From Acinetobacter baretiae (lineage in GTDB: Bacteria > Pseudomonadota > Gammaproteobacteria > Pseudomonadales > Moraxellaceae), in the NCBI RefSeq assembly GCF_015627105.1, contig NZ_VTDM01000002.1, positions 1 through 64,000 of the forward strand: DNA of 64,000 nucleotides, in the 5' to 3' direction. The notes beneath the pieces were generated by a model that searched no databases, had not been told where the DNA came from, and saw nothing but the letters and a program-made list of their open reading frames with translations. How positions within the stretch are numbered: the stretch's first letter is position 1; every line of letters begins with the position of its first letter. This document shows positions 1 to 8,550 of this stretch, in pieces. The translations under genes were made by a program, and so were the position numbers.

Positions 1-368
1 GTATTCGTTTGAAGTATTGATTCTGTTTTAGAAATTTCAAATAAGTGGATTCAAATTTTATAAAAAAATCATCAATGGTACAGAATAAAGCAGTAATATC
101 AGTCATGAGGATTAGAGTGGTAAGTCGTGTCTAGTAACTCAACTTATGGCTCTAATCCTTGGCTTTTTCAAATAAATCCTTAAACAGGATTCGGGTTTTA
201 ATAATATATTTAAAGTATAAATAAATATATTATTAGACCATAGTCGACCCACAACATAAAATGACATCATTTTTTTCAAATCATGCATATTTTTTTGTAA
301 TTGATATAGTAAATTAAAAGAAAATCTGCTCAGATATGTCTCCTTTTATATGTCATCTATTGCAACCT
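1..368. other. Left-edge intergenic region
   Basis: No convincing reading frame is seen. The only structure is an imperfect inverted repeat at 109-158: arms GGATTAGAG and CTCTAATCC, an inner pair TAAGT/ACTTA, then TTGGCTTTTT to the right. This looks like the terminator or stem of a small or upstream transcript read on the plus strand. The rest is A/T-rich and probably holds the promoter of the patatin-like gene that follows. Confidence 0.4.
109..168 (+). terminator. Hairpin with T-rich tail, possible terminator or small RNA end
   Basis: Nine-base arms GGATTAGAG (109-117) and CTCTAATCC (150-158) are fully complementary. Inside them TAAGT (121-125) pairs with ACTTA (142-146). A T-run (163-167) follows. 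The apical loop is large for a simple terminator, so a structured RNA is an alternative. The gene it would serve lies outside the window. Confidence 0.35.
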
Positions 369-1298
369 ATGCGTACGTCACGCCACTTCCTTATATTTGT
401 TTTATTCAGCATTATTTTATTGGGTTGTAACACTACTCAGCACAACATACATCAACCAATACCCACACTTAAAGCCAGAGAGCCCGTGATTGCATTAGCA
501 CTTGGTGGCGGTGGTGCAAAAGGGTTTGCTCATATTGGTGTCATTAAAGTTCTTGAAGCCCATGGCATCAAACCACAAATTGTGACAGGAACAAGTGCAG
601 GAAGTTTTGTGGGGAGTATTTATGCCAGTGGAAAAACAGCCTCACAAATGGAAACTTTGGCGTATCAACTTAAAGAATCAGATATTCGAGATTTAACGTT
701 AAGTCGGCAAGGTTTTATCGTAGGTCAAAAACTACAAGATTACATTAACACTAATGTAGCAAACAAACCGATTGAACAGTTTCCGATTCGCTTCTCGGCT
801 GTTGCAACCCAACTCAACAATGGGAAAAAGACTGAGTTTATTCGTGGTAATGCAGGACAAGCTGTTCGTGCATCTTGTAGTATTCCCAATGTATTTATTC
901 CAACTGTCATTAACAAAATTCAATATGTCGATGGTGGTTTAGTCAGCCCAATTCCTGTGAAAACAGCCAAAAATATGGGAGCAGATCTCATCATTGCTGT
1001 TGATATTTCAGCACGTCCAGATACAAATCAAAAAAGTACCAGTAGTTTATGGGGACTACTCGATCAGACAATCAATATTATGGGACAGCAAAGCATTCAA
1101 GAAGAACTCAAATATGCCAATATTGTTATCACACCTAAAGTCAATCAATTGGGTGTCATGGACTTAAGCTCAGCACGCAGCGCAATCAACGCAGGTGAAA
1201 AAGCCACTCAACAGCAAATTACTGCCATAGAAAATGCAATTCAGCAATTTAAAAAATCGCCAGCCGCTTTTAACCCTGCACCGCAAGCAAAATTTTAA
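369..1298 (+). CDS. Patatin-like phospholipase lipoprotein (RssA/YchK-like)
   Basis: Serine lipid acyl hydrolase of the patatin family, predicted to be a membrane-anchored lipoprotein. From the ATG at 369 the protein opens with a short basic n-region, a hydrophobic stretch and the lipobox LLGC. The patatin signatures follow in order: glycine-rich oxyanion loop GGGGAKGFAHIG, nucleophile elbow GTSAG, and the DGG that carries the dyad aspartate. An in-frame ATG at 336 would add 11 residues before the signal peptide; I prefer 369 because the shorter form is a standard type II signal peptide. No clear Shine-Dalgarno supports either start. The substrate is unknown. It stands alone, 80 bases before the nfeD-like gene. 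Confidence 0.85.
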   Translation: MRTSRHFLIFVLFSIILLGCNTTQHNIHQPIPTLKAREPVIALALGGGGAKGFAHIGVIKVLEAHGIKPQIVTGTSAGSFVGSIYASGKTASQMETLAYQLKESDIRDLTLSRQGFIVGQKLQDYINTNVANKPIEQFPIRFSAVATQLNNGKKTEFIRGNAGQAVRASCSIPNVFIPTVINKIQYVDGGLVSPIPVKTAKNMGADLIIAVDISARPDTNQKSTSSLWGLLDQTINIMGQQSIQEELKYANIVITPKVNQLGVMDLSSARSAINAGEKATQQQITAIENAIQQFKKSPAAFNPAPQAKF

Positions 1299-1378
1299 CT
1301 CGACATCACTTTGTCATACAACCTAACAAGATGATCAGTTATGATACGATTATCTAATGAAAAATAGGCGCTGCGAAC

Positions 1379-1825
1379 GTGAGTGTACTTGAACCTTGGT
1401 ATTGGTTTGTTTTTGGTATTTTGCTCATTTTATCTGAGCTATTGGTGAGCACATTTGCCCTACTTTGGTTTGGCGTAGCCGCCTTAATTGTGAGCGTTAT
1501 CTATTGGCTTTATCCTGCGCTCACGACTGCCATGCAAATTTTTGTATGGGCAATTTTAGCGATTGCATGCACGATTTTTTGGTTCAAATATATTAAGCCC
1601 AAATCACAACTTAAATTAACACATCCTCATGCACAACACACCATGATTGGACAAGTGGGAATGGTGATTCAAAATCAAGTCAACCACCACATACGCATCC
1701 GTTTTCCCATGCCACTTTTAGGTTCAGATGAGTGGTCTGCTGTATGCGAAGATCACGTGGTGATTGGAGATAAAATACACGTTATCCATATTAAAAATCA
1801 TGAATTAATCGTCCAAAAACATTAA
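1379..1825 (+). CDS. NfeD-family membrane protein
   Basis: Short NfeD-like protein (148 residues): two or three N-terminal membrane spans (about residues 8-70) and a C-terminal soluble beta-barrel of the OB-fold type (about 85-145, with the typical GQVGMV and later GDKIHVI segments). Short NfeD proteins pair with SPFH/stomatin proteins, and the next gene, 28 bases downstream, is such a partner, so the two form an operon. The start is GTG at 1379 with only a weak ribosome site; no better in-frame start exists nearby. It lacks the ClpP-like protease domain of long NfeD proteins. Probable role: membrane microdomain organisation or quality control (inference from family). Confidence 0.85.
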   Translation: MSVLEPWYWFVFGILLILSELLVSTFALLWFGVAALIVSVIYWLYPALTTAMQIFVWAILAIACTIFWFKYIKPKSQLKLTHPHAQHTMIGQVGMVIQNQVNHHIRIRFPMPLLGSDEWSAVCEDHVVIGDKIHVIHIKNHELIVQKH

Positions 1826-1853
1826 TCAATCTTTTACTTTATAGGGCCATGTC

Positions 1854-2711
1854 ATGTCTATTACAACAATGATTAGTATTGCTTTTTTGTTTTTTGTTGC
1901 CGTTACGATTGTCAAGGGGGTGCGTATAGTGCCTCAAGGTTATCAATGGATCGTTCAACGTCTTGGAAAATATCACACCACCTTAACTCCGGGTTTAAGC
2001 ATTATTATTCCTTACATTGATGACGTTACATATAAAATCACCACCAAAGATATTGTTTTGGATATTCCATCACAAGAGGTCATCACTAAAGACAATGCTG
2101 TTCTTTTAATGAATGCTGTTGCTTATATTAATTTGACCACACCCGAAAAAGCGGTATATGGGATTGAGAATTTCAATTGGGCAATTCAAAATTTAGTGCA
2201 AACTTCTTTGCGCTCTATTGTCGGAGAAATGGATTTAGACGATGCCTTATCATCAAGAGACCACATTAAAGCAAAACTGAAAGCATCAATTGCAGATGAT
2301 ATTGCAGATTGGGGCATTACTTTAAAAACCGTAGAGATTCAAGATATTCAACCGTCATCAACCATGCAAGCTGCGATGGAAGCACAAGCTGCCGCTGAAC
2401 GTCAAAGACGTGCAACCGTCACAAAAGCAGATGGCGAAAAACAAGCAGCGATTTTAGAGGCCGATGGGCGTTTAGAAGCTTCAAGACGAGATGCTGAAGC
2501 CCAAATTGTACTTGCTGAATCATCGCAAAAGGCCATTAGTTTAGTCACAAGTGCGGTTGGTGATCAAGAAATTCCTGTCACCTACCTTCTAGGTGAACAA
2601 TACATTAAAGCCATGCAAGACATGGCAAAATCAAACAATGCCAAAACAGTGGTGCTTCCTGCAGATGTACTAAGTACAATTCGCGGTATTATGGGACGTG
2701 CTAAGTCCTAA
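1854..2711 (+). CDS. qmcA: SPFH/Band 7 membrane protein, QmcA-like (paraslipin)
   Basis: Stomatin/prohibitin-family protein (285 residues). One N-terminal membrane anchor (about residues 3-22) is followed by the SPFH domain, including VPQGYQWIVQRLGKYH and the TTPEKAVYGI stretch. A charged coiled region rich in Ala, Glu and Arg (about 175-230, e.g. AAMEAQAAAERQRRA) then drives oligomerisation. It lies just downstream of its usual nfeD-type partner. Such proteins form large membrane-bound rings that scaffold proteases such as FtsH. Length and layout fit QmcA rather than HflK/HflC, which occur as a pair beside hflX. The gene ends one base before the convergent ispA stop. Confidence 0.85.
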   Translation: MSITTMISIAFLFFVAVTIVKGVRIVPQGYQWIVQRLGKYHTTLTPGLSIIIPYIDDVTYKITTKDIVLDIPSQEVITKDNAVLLMNAVAYINLTTPEKAVYGIENFNWAIQNLVQTSLRSIVGEMDLDDALSSRDHIKAKLKASIADDIADWGITLKTVEIQDIQPSSTMQAAMEAQAAAERQRRATVTKADGEKQAAILEADGRLEASRRDAEAQIVLAESSQKAISLVTSAVGDQEIPVTYLLGEQYIKAMQDMAKSNNAKTVVLPADVLSTIRGIMGRAKS

Positions 2712-2712
2712 G

Positions 2713-3630
2713 CTAACTTTGGCGTTGTAACAAAAATTGGGTAATCGCGCGTAACTCTTGTGTACGATCACCCAATGATTCTAGTGCGCCAAGTGCTTGT
2801 TCATGTAACTGATATGCATAGTCTTTTGCTTGATCAATTCCCATTAAAGCAGGATACGTTGATTTTTCAACTTTGAGATCTTTGCCTGCTGTTTTTCCTA
2901 ACACAGCCGTTTCAGCAGTGACGTCTAAAATATCGTCTTGTACTTGAAATGCCAAGCCAATGGCTTGAGCAAAACGTATTAAAGACAACATCTCTTGACT
3001 CGATTGCTCAAATTGAGTCACTGCACTCATTTCAATGGCCGCTTGTATTAATGCCCCTGTTTTATTTTTATGGATGGTTTCTAGCATCTGTTTGTCTATA
3101 GGCATACCTTCAGATTGTAAATCTAGCACCTGACCTGCAACCATAGTAGAACTTGCCTGTGCCAAAATACGTACTTGTTTTAAAGCAATCATTGCACTTG
3201 ATGAGTGATCAAATGATTCATCAAACATTTGACTGGTTAAAACTTCATAAGCTATAGATTGCAATATATCCCCTGCAAGTAATGCAGTATCTTCACCAAA
3301 CGCCACATGACATGTTGGTTGACCGCGTCTCAATGCGTCGTTGTCCATACAAGGTAAGTCATCATGCACTAAGGAATAACAGTGAATTAACTCGACAGCA
3401 ACAGCCGCACGGCGTACCGCAGCCCAAGCTAAGTTTGGTGTCGTCATTTGCGCCACGGCATAACATAAGGCAGGTCGAATCCGTTTACCACCTAACATAA
3501 CACTATGATGTACAGCACGCTGTAATGAATCAGGTAGCTTAAATGTTTGCAGTACCTGTATTAAATCGTTTTGAATATGTGTTTGCGCAGTCTTTAAGAC
3601 ATCTTCAACGCTTGGCATAGATATTGACAC
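2713..3630 (-). CDS. ispA: Farnesyl diphosphate synthase
   Basis: Trans-polyprenyl diphosphate synthase making farnesyl diphosphate from isopentenyl and dimethylallyl diphosphate, feeding undecaprenyl phosphate and quinone side-chain synthesis. Both aspartate-rich metal-binding motifs are present: the first as DDLPCMD, the bacterial form with two extra residues, and the second as DDILD. GGKRIRP and the K-T-G segment for substrate phosphates are also seen. Length (305) fits IspA (about 299). The start is GTG at 3630, preceded by GAGG at a good distance; the ATG four codons later is an alternative. The gene is convergent with qmcA. Geranylgeranyl specificity cannot be excluded, but the first-motif form favours farnesyl. 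Confidence 0.9.
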   Translation of the reverse strand: MSISMPSVEDVLKTAQTHIQNDLIQVLQTFKLPDSLQRAVHHSVMLGGKRIRPALCYAVAQMTTPNLAWAAVRRAAVAVELIHCYSLVHDDLPCMDNDALRRGQPTCHVAFGEDTALLAGDILQSIAYEVLTSQMFDESFDHSSSAMIALKQVRILAQASSTMVAGQVLDLQSEGMPIDKQMLETIHKNKTGALIQAAIEMSAVTQFEQSSQEMLSLIRFAQAIGLAFQVQDDILDVTAETAVLGKTAGKDLKVEKSTYPALMGIDQAKDYAYQLHEQALGALESLGDRTQELRAITQFLLQRQS

Positions 3631-3651
3631 GGTCGCCTCGAATAGTTGAGA

Positions 3652-3996
3652 TTAAGCTTTTTTAACAAACTCTGATTTGAGCTTCATTGCTCCAATCGTT
3701 GGGATTTTACAGTCAATATTATGCCCATCAGATGCGTCAGGTACCAAGCGAATCTTAACTTTTGTACCCACTTTAACCACAGAAGAAGATCCTTTAATTT
3801 TTAAATCTTTAATCACAGTGACAAAATCACCGTCTTCAAGGGGTTGTCCATTGCTATCTACAATTGTTGGTATTTCATCCGCAGATCCGTGTTGTTCCCC
3901 TTCTTTCCACTCAAAAGCACATTCAGGGCATACAATTAAATCACCGTCATGGTAGGTATATTCAGATTTACATTGGATACATGCAGGTAACGTCAT
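3652..3996 (-). CDS. yjdM: YjdM/PhnA zinc-ribbon protein
   Basis: Small protein of the YjdM (formerly PhnA) family. The N-terminal zinc ribbon has two CxxC pairs (ACIQC and VCPEC) and is followed by an SH3-like PhnA domain with [17 protein letters not shown]. From the ATG at 3996 the protein is 114 residues, close to E. coli YjdM (111); an upstream in-frame ATG at 4053 would add a 19-residue tail that the family lacks, so I chose 3996. The family was once linked to phosphonate use, but its true function is unknown. It sits 21 bases upstream of ispA on the same strand and may be co-transcribed with it. Confidence 0.9.
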   Translation of the reverse strand: MTLPACIQCKSEYTYHDGDLIVCPECAFEWKEGEQHGSADEIPTIVDSNGQPLEDGDFVTVIKDLKIKGSSSVVKVGTKVKIRLVPDASDGHNIDCKIPTIGAMKLKSEFVKKA

Positions 3997-4212
3997 GAAA
4001 TGATGGCTCAATCTTAAAAACTGTATTATCACGCGTATTATGATTTTTTTCAAAAAAAATTCTTTATTGTTTCATCAAATGAAGAAAATTTGTTGCAAAG
4101 TGCACATTTTACATACTCAATGAGATCGCTTCATCGGTCTCAAGTTCTTATATTTGGTCTCTGCTTTTGTATCGACTATAATCAGTTTTTTATCACAACA
4201 AGCTGTATTCTC

Positions 4213-5565
4213 GTGAATCATAATAGTCATAAACTACAACGTGGTTTAAAAAATAGACATATCCAACTCATGGCTATGGGGGGTGCAATTGGTACAGGGC
4301 TCTTTCTTGGCTCTGCTTCAGTTATTCAATCTGCAGGCCCATCAATCATTTTAGGCTATGCCATTGGTGGCTTTATTGCTTTTCTCATTTTACGTCATTT
4401 AGGTGAAATGATCACCCATGAACCTGTTGCAGGGTCTTTTAGTCACTTTGCTTATCAATACTGGGGGAAATTTGCAGGATTTCTCACAGGATGGAATTAC
4501 TGGATTTTATATATTCTCGTGGCCATGAGTGAACTAACTGCCATCGCTAAATACGTGAACTATTGGTGGCCTCATATGCCAGCATGGGGTTCTGCATTAT
4601 TTTTCTTTATTCTTGTGACGGTTATTAATACCTTTAACGTAAAATTTTATGGCGAAGCAGAGTTTTGGTTGTCACTAATTAAAGTGATTGCTGTCATTTC
4701 AATGATTGGATTTGGTACGTATTTAATTATTACAGCACCCTCTGATTCAATTTCTCACTTTTCAAATTTATGGACACAAGGTGGATTTTTCCCCCATGGG
4801 TTTGATGGTCTATTTTACATGCTCGCTATTATTATGTTTGCTTTTGGCGGTATTGAGCTTGTTGGTATGGCCGCTGCAGAAACAGATCATCCCGAAAAAA
4901 CCATTCCACAAGCCATTAATCAAGTTGTTTTTCGAATTTTAATCTTTTACGTGGGTGCGTTGGCTGTTTTATTGTCATTGGTGCCATGGAACCAATTACA
5001 ATTTGGTAGCTTAGAGCAAAGCCCTTTTGTCATGATCTTTAGTCAACTGGGTATTGGTTGGGCTGCTCATTTGCTTAATTTTATTATTTTAACTGCAGCA
5101 CTGTCTGTATATAACAGTGGCATGTATGCAAACAGTCGAATGTTATTTAGTTTAGCAAAACAAGGAAATGCCCCTAAGGCTTTTACAAAAGTAAATAAGC
5201 AAGGTGTCCCTATTCATGCAACTTTATTTTCAGCATTACTTATTTTTGGTTGTGTTATTTTAAATTATATTATGCCTGAAGGCGCATTAAGCCATCTTAT
5301 TTACATTGTGGTGGGTGCTTTAGTATTAAATTGGGCCATGATTAGCTTAACGCATTTAAAATTTAGACAACATCTTAAAAAAGAAGGTATAAAAACAACA
5401 TACCCTGCTTGTTTTTATCCAATAAGTAACTACATTGTGCTTATTTTTATTGCAATGATTTTGTATATTATGTGGTGTAAAGGTTTTAAAGAATCTGTGA
5501 TCATTCTACCTCTTTGGGTCATGTTAATGTTCATTATTTATAAAACATTACGTCGTCAAAACTAA
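4213..5565 (+). CDS. Amino-acid permease, APC superfamily (AAT family)
   Basis: Inner-membrane amino-acid:proton symporter with about 12 membrane spans. The first span carries the helix-breaking GAIGTGLFLGSA motif, and the segment FAFGGIELVGMAAAETDHPEKTIPQA is the AAT-family signature region around span 6. The family includes AroP, LysP, ProY and CycA; the substrate cannot be assigned here. I take the GTG at 4213 as start because the LQRGLKNRHIQLMAMGGAIG beginning is typical of the family. A TTG at 4090 would add 41 residues that look unlike a permease N-terminus. No strong ribosome site is seen before 4213, so the start is uncertain. Monocistronic. Confidence 0.85.
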   Translation: MNHNSHKLQRGLKNRHIQLMAMGGAIGTGLFLGSASVIQSAGPSIILGYAIGGFIAFLILRHLGEMITHEPVAGSFSHFAYQYWGKFAGFLTGWNYWILYILVAMSELTAIAKYVNYWWPHMPAWGSALFFFILVTVINTFNVKFYGEAEFWLSLIKVIAVISMIGFGTYLIITAPSDSISHFSNLWTQGGFFPHGFDGLFYMLAIIMFAFGGIELVGMAAAETDHPEKTIPQAINQVVFRILIFYVGALAVLLSLVPWNQLQFGSLEQSPFVMIFSQLGIGWAAHLLNFIILTAALSVYNSGMYANSRMLFSLAKQGNAPKAFTKVNKQGVPIHATLFSALLIFGCVILNYIMPEGALSHLIYIVVGALVLNWAMISLTHLKFRQHLKKEGIKTTYPACFYPISNYIVLIFIAMILYIMWCKGFKESVIILPLWVMLMFIIYKTLRRQN

Positions 5566-5685
5566 TATTTAGTGAGACTATTCAAAATATAGCATCGATG
5601 TATAGATCAGCCTTGAGTATTTTTAGCGGTATGAATCGTGAGAGGGTTAGTCATATCGCGTTTATTCAAAAATTAAAGGACATAC

Positions 5686-5961
5686 ATGATGGATAATTTA
5701 ATTCTCTCTGTTCTTGTTGAACTCTTCGGTGGTACGTTAGAACATTATCTAGCAAAAAATGATAGAAAAATTAACATGCCTATTGGTTTAGTATACATGA
5801 TTGCTTTTTCTATTATTTATAGTGTCTCTATCGCTTTTACCAGTATTGTTTATTTCGTCAAAGGATTCCCAATTCCATGGAAATCGATCGGGTTATTTAG
5901 CATCATAATTTCACTATTCATTTCTACAGTATTATTTTGTTTAAAAAAAATAGTAAAGTGA
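5686..5961 (+). CDS. Small integral membrane protein, unknown function
   Basis: I do not recognise this 91-residue protein. It has three likely membrane spans (about residues 3-17, 34-58 and 68-86) and is rich in Ile, Ser and Phe. A basic, hydrophilic link (about 24-30) separates the first two. The ribosome site AAAGGA sits just upstream of tandem ATGs (5686 and 5689). It stands between a permease and a convergent exporter and ends before a strong bidirectional terminator. Codon use is A/T-rich like its neighbours. The good ribosome site and membrane pattern support a real gene. Confidence 0.6.
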   Translation: MMDNLILSVLVELFGGTLEHYLAKNDRKINMPIGLVYMIAFSIIYSVSIAFTSIVYFVKGFPIPWKSIGLFSIIISLFISTVLFCLKKIVK

Positions 5962-6080
5962 CTTATGGTTAAAATGATTGTTTTGCACAAACCGACCGTA
6001 AAACTAAAGAAATTTGTTGGAAAAGACCTTTGTGTTGACCACGGTATAAACGATTAAATCGTTTCATTGAATTCATATTC

Positions 6081-6108
6081 AAAAGGCGACCATATGGTCG
6101 CCTTTTTT
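6081..6108. terminator. Bidirectional intrinsic terminator
   Basis: Perfect 26-base palindrome centred on CATATG with arms AAAAGGCGACC and GGTCGCCTTTT, continuing in T on the plus strand and, read in reverse, on the minus strand. It lies between the small membrane protein (plus) and the sotB-like gene (minus) and can end both. Confidence 0.85.
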
Positions 6109-6126
6109 TTAAATGACATTTTATTT

Positions 6127-7329
6127 TTAGTGATGTACTACCATAAAATCTTTACGGCGTACCATCAAAATCGCTAAAATCAAGCCAAATACACCCAATG
6201 CGCCCCCCACAATACCAACATATTGGATGCCCATATTTAAACCAACAATACTCCCTAAGAGCGCACCACCACCAATGCCTAGATTATATAATCCAGAGTA
6301 AACAGACATGGCAACATCTGTAGCGTCTGAGGCAAGATGCAATACTTTGGACTGCATCACCAAACCAAAAATCATAATTGCAATTCCCCAAAATACAGAT
6401 ATGCCCATAATACCCCAAGTGCTGACAGCCAATGGAAGCAGTAAAAACATGCTGATCGTAATTCCTGAAATTGCAATGATTGGAAATGCTCTTGGTAATT
6501 TACGACTTAAACGACTAAATAAGATAGAACCTAAAATACCTGAGCCACCATATACCAATAACAAGGTGGTAATTTGATCTGAGGTAAAATGCGCCACTTC
6601 AGTTGTAAATGGTTCGATATAGCTATATGCCGTAAATTGTGCGATCACAATCACAATCGTGGTCACAAACAATAAAAGCAATGCAGGTCGTTTAAACAAT
6701 ACAGGTAAACTTTCTATTGAACCTGTATTTTGGCTTGGTAATTCAGGCAATGTTCTCCACAGTACAATCGCTGTAGCAACAGCTATCCCACCCACCAAAC
6801 CAAACGTGATACGCCAACCGAACAACTCACCGACAATACGACCAAATGGAATCCCGAGTACTAAAGCCAATACTGTACCTGTAGATAACATGCCTAATGC
6901 TTGTATTTCCTTGCCTACAGGTGCAACACGTATCGCTAAAGATGCTGTAATTGACCAAAAAATGGCATGTGCCAAAGCAATTCCGACACGACTAATCAGT
7001 AAAATAATAAAATTAGATGCAATACTCGATATCAAATGACTAAACACGAACAACACAAATAGCGATAATAGCAGTCGCTTACGTTCCATATGACGTGTAA
7101 TTAACATCATAGGTAAAGAGGCCAAAGCGACGACCCACGCATAAATTGTGATCATAATACCGACATGAGCAGCTTGCATATCAAAAGTTTTTGCAATATC
7201 AGTAAGTAAAGCCACAGGCACAAATTCAGTGGTATTAAAAATAAAGGCAGCAAGTGCTAAGGCAATCACACTCACCCAGCTTCCATCGGAGTCAGTTCTA
7301 GGAGCAATTGTTTGAGGGGAAATATTCAT
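6127..7329 (-). CDS. sotB: MFS sugar/drug efflux transporter, SotB-like
   Basis: Major facilitator exporter of the DHA1 family with 12 predicted membrane spans in 400 residues. The N-terminal segment AAFIFNTTEFVPVALL with TEFVP is characteristic of SotB/YdeA-type sugar efflux proteins and related arabinose/IPTG exporters. The cytoplasmic loop after span 2 carries a basic RHMERKRLL (motif A-like), and TGTVLALVLGIPFGRIVG matches the span-5 antiporter motif. Substrate is inferred only from family. It is monocistronic, convergent with the small membrane protein gene, and shares its terminator. Confidence 0.8.
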   Translation of the reverse strand: MNISPQTIAPRTDSDGSWVSVIALALAAFIFNTTEFVPVALLTDIAKTFDMQAAHVGIMITIYAWVVALASLPMMLITRHMERKRLLLSLFVLFVFSHLISSIASNFIILLISRVGIALAHAIFWSITASLAIRVAPVGKEIQALGMLSTGTVLALVLGIPFGRIVGELFGWRITFGLVGGIAVATAIVLWRTLPELPSQNTGSIESLPVLFKRPALLLLFVTTIVIVIAQFTAYSYIEPFTTEVAHFTSDQITTLLLVYGGSGILGSILFSRLSRKLPRAFPIIAISGITISMFLLLPLAVSTWGIMGISVFWGIAIMIFGLVMQSKVLHLASDATDVAMSVYSGLYNLGIGGGALLGSIVGLNMGIQYVGIVGGALGVFGLILAILMVRRKDFMVVHH

Positions 7330-7711
7330 AAGGCATTGGCTTTTATTAAAAAATGTAGAGAGTGGATAACTTTAAATAGCGTATTTTCTACGGCGTATAC
7401 TGTGATTTAAAAAACTCCATCAGTATAGAAACAAGTCAAGTAAAAGGGCAAAACTTAAGCCACTTCACAGTTGTTATTTTTCAATTGACTAATAATTTAC
7501 AATTTTACAGAGATCATTGATATTGGCAAGATTTACTCACACATTTTGCAACACGATCACGCTATAATCACAACATAAAGGTAACTAAATCAGCTTTAGG
7601 CATAAGTATCTATTTAAAAATGCTAATTTGAATCACTAAATTACTTTAGTATATTGGTGCTTGTAATTACTGTCTTTTATTTCGCTCCAAGCCGACAGCC
7701 AGGAACAGCAA
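7330..7711. other. Intergenic region between sotB and cysH
   Basis: 382 bases without a supported gene, between divergent genes. On the plus strand it holds a TATAAT at 7563-7568 and a second promoter-like pair at 7628-7655 (TTGAAT, 16 bases, TATATT), so cysH may have two promoters and an untranslated leader of about 50 to 140 bases. I see no recognisable riboswitch fold. Confidence 0.4.
7628..7655 (+). promoter_or_regulatory. Candidate sigma-70 promoter for cysH
   Basis: TTGAAT (7628-7633) and TATATT (7650-7655) are 16 bases apart, pointing toward cysH about 55 bases downstream. A separate TATAAT (7563-7568) upstream lacks a good -35 box and could be an activator-dependent promoter. Inference from sequence alone. 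Confidence 0.35.
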
Positions 7712-8449
7712 ATGACCACAACCATTCCCTCTATTGATCTGATCGATGCACTATCAAAAGAATATGCTCACAAATACCCAAGTGATATTATTGAGCTGGC
7801 TTTAAATCAAACCGGTGACATTGCTATCTCATTTTCAGGCGCTGAAGATGTTGTTTTAATTGATATGGCTTATCGCCTGCGTAAACCTTTTCGGGTGTTT
7901 AGTTTAGATACAGGCCGTCTGCATCCTGAAACCTATCAGTTTTTAGAGACTGTACGCAAATTCTACAACATAGACATTGAAATTTGTTTTCCCGATGCAA
8001 TGGATGTACATGCTCTTGTAACAAAAAAAGGGTTCTTTAGCTTTTTTGAAGATGGACACAAAGAATGTTGTGGCGTGCGTAAAGTTGCGCCCTTAAGAAA
8101 AAAATTATCAACCCTTGATGGATGGATTACAGGTCAACGTAAAGATCAAAGTCCTGGTACTCGTACAGATATTCCTGTTATACAATCGGACGACGGCTTT
8201 TCAGGTGAAAATAAATCATTAATTAAATATAACCCACTGGCCAATTGGACAAGTCAAGACGTGTGGAGCTATATCCGCATGATGGAAATTCCTTACAACC
8301 CTTTACACGAAAAAGGCTTCATTTCTATTGGGTGCCAGCCATGTACTCGTCCCGTATTGCCTAACCAACATGAACGCGAAGGGCGTTGGTGGTGGGAAGA
8401 AGCAACGCAAAAAGAATGTGGCTTACATATAGGCAATGTCGAAAAATAA
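7712..8449 (+). CDS. cysH: Assimilatory APS reductase (phosphoadenylyl/adenylyl-sulfate reductase)
   Basis: Reduces activated sulfate to sulfite in cysteine synthesis, using thioredoxin. The protein (245 residues) has the PP-loop [11 protein letters not shown] near residue 35 and keeps both cysteine pairs that bind a [4Fe-4S] cluster: ECCGVRK and GCQPC. E. coli-type PAPS reductases lack these, so this enzyme should use adenylyl sulfate (APS) directly. The C-terminal catalytic cysteine appears in KECGLHI. Ribosome site AGGAA precedes the ATG at 7712. The partner thioredoxin (48.5 kb) and sulfite reductase (34-35.6 kb) are elsewhere in the window. Confidence 0.92.
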   Translation: MTTTIPSIDLIDALSKEYAHKYPSDIIELALNQTGDIAISFSGAEDVVLIDMAYRLRKPFRVFSLDTGRLHPETYQFLETVRKFYNIDIEICFPDAMDVHALVTKKGFFSFFEDGHKECCGVRKVAPLRKKLSTLDGWITGQRKDQSPGTRTDIPVIQSDDGFSGENKSLIKYNPLANWTSQDVWSYIRMMEIPYNPLHEKGFISIGCQPCTRPVLPNQHEREGRWWWEEATQKECGLHIGNVEK

Positions 8450-8550
8450 TGCTGTGAGCATGTCTTGATACATCAATCCTGCCTTAACACTTGGACAATT
8501 TCCGATTTGGCTTTACTATCATCACTAAAATGATATAGAGATTTACCCAT

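Noticed and set aside
5965..6057. 30-codon frame between the small membrane protein and the terminator
   Set aside because: No ribosome site or recognisable protein features; too short to support.
6308..7039. Plus-strand frames opposite sotB
   Set aside because: Shadow frames of a membrane protein gene; no ribosome site or domains.
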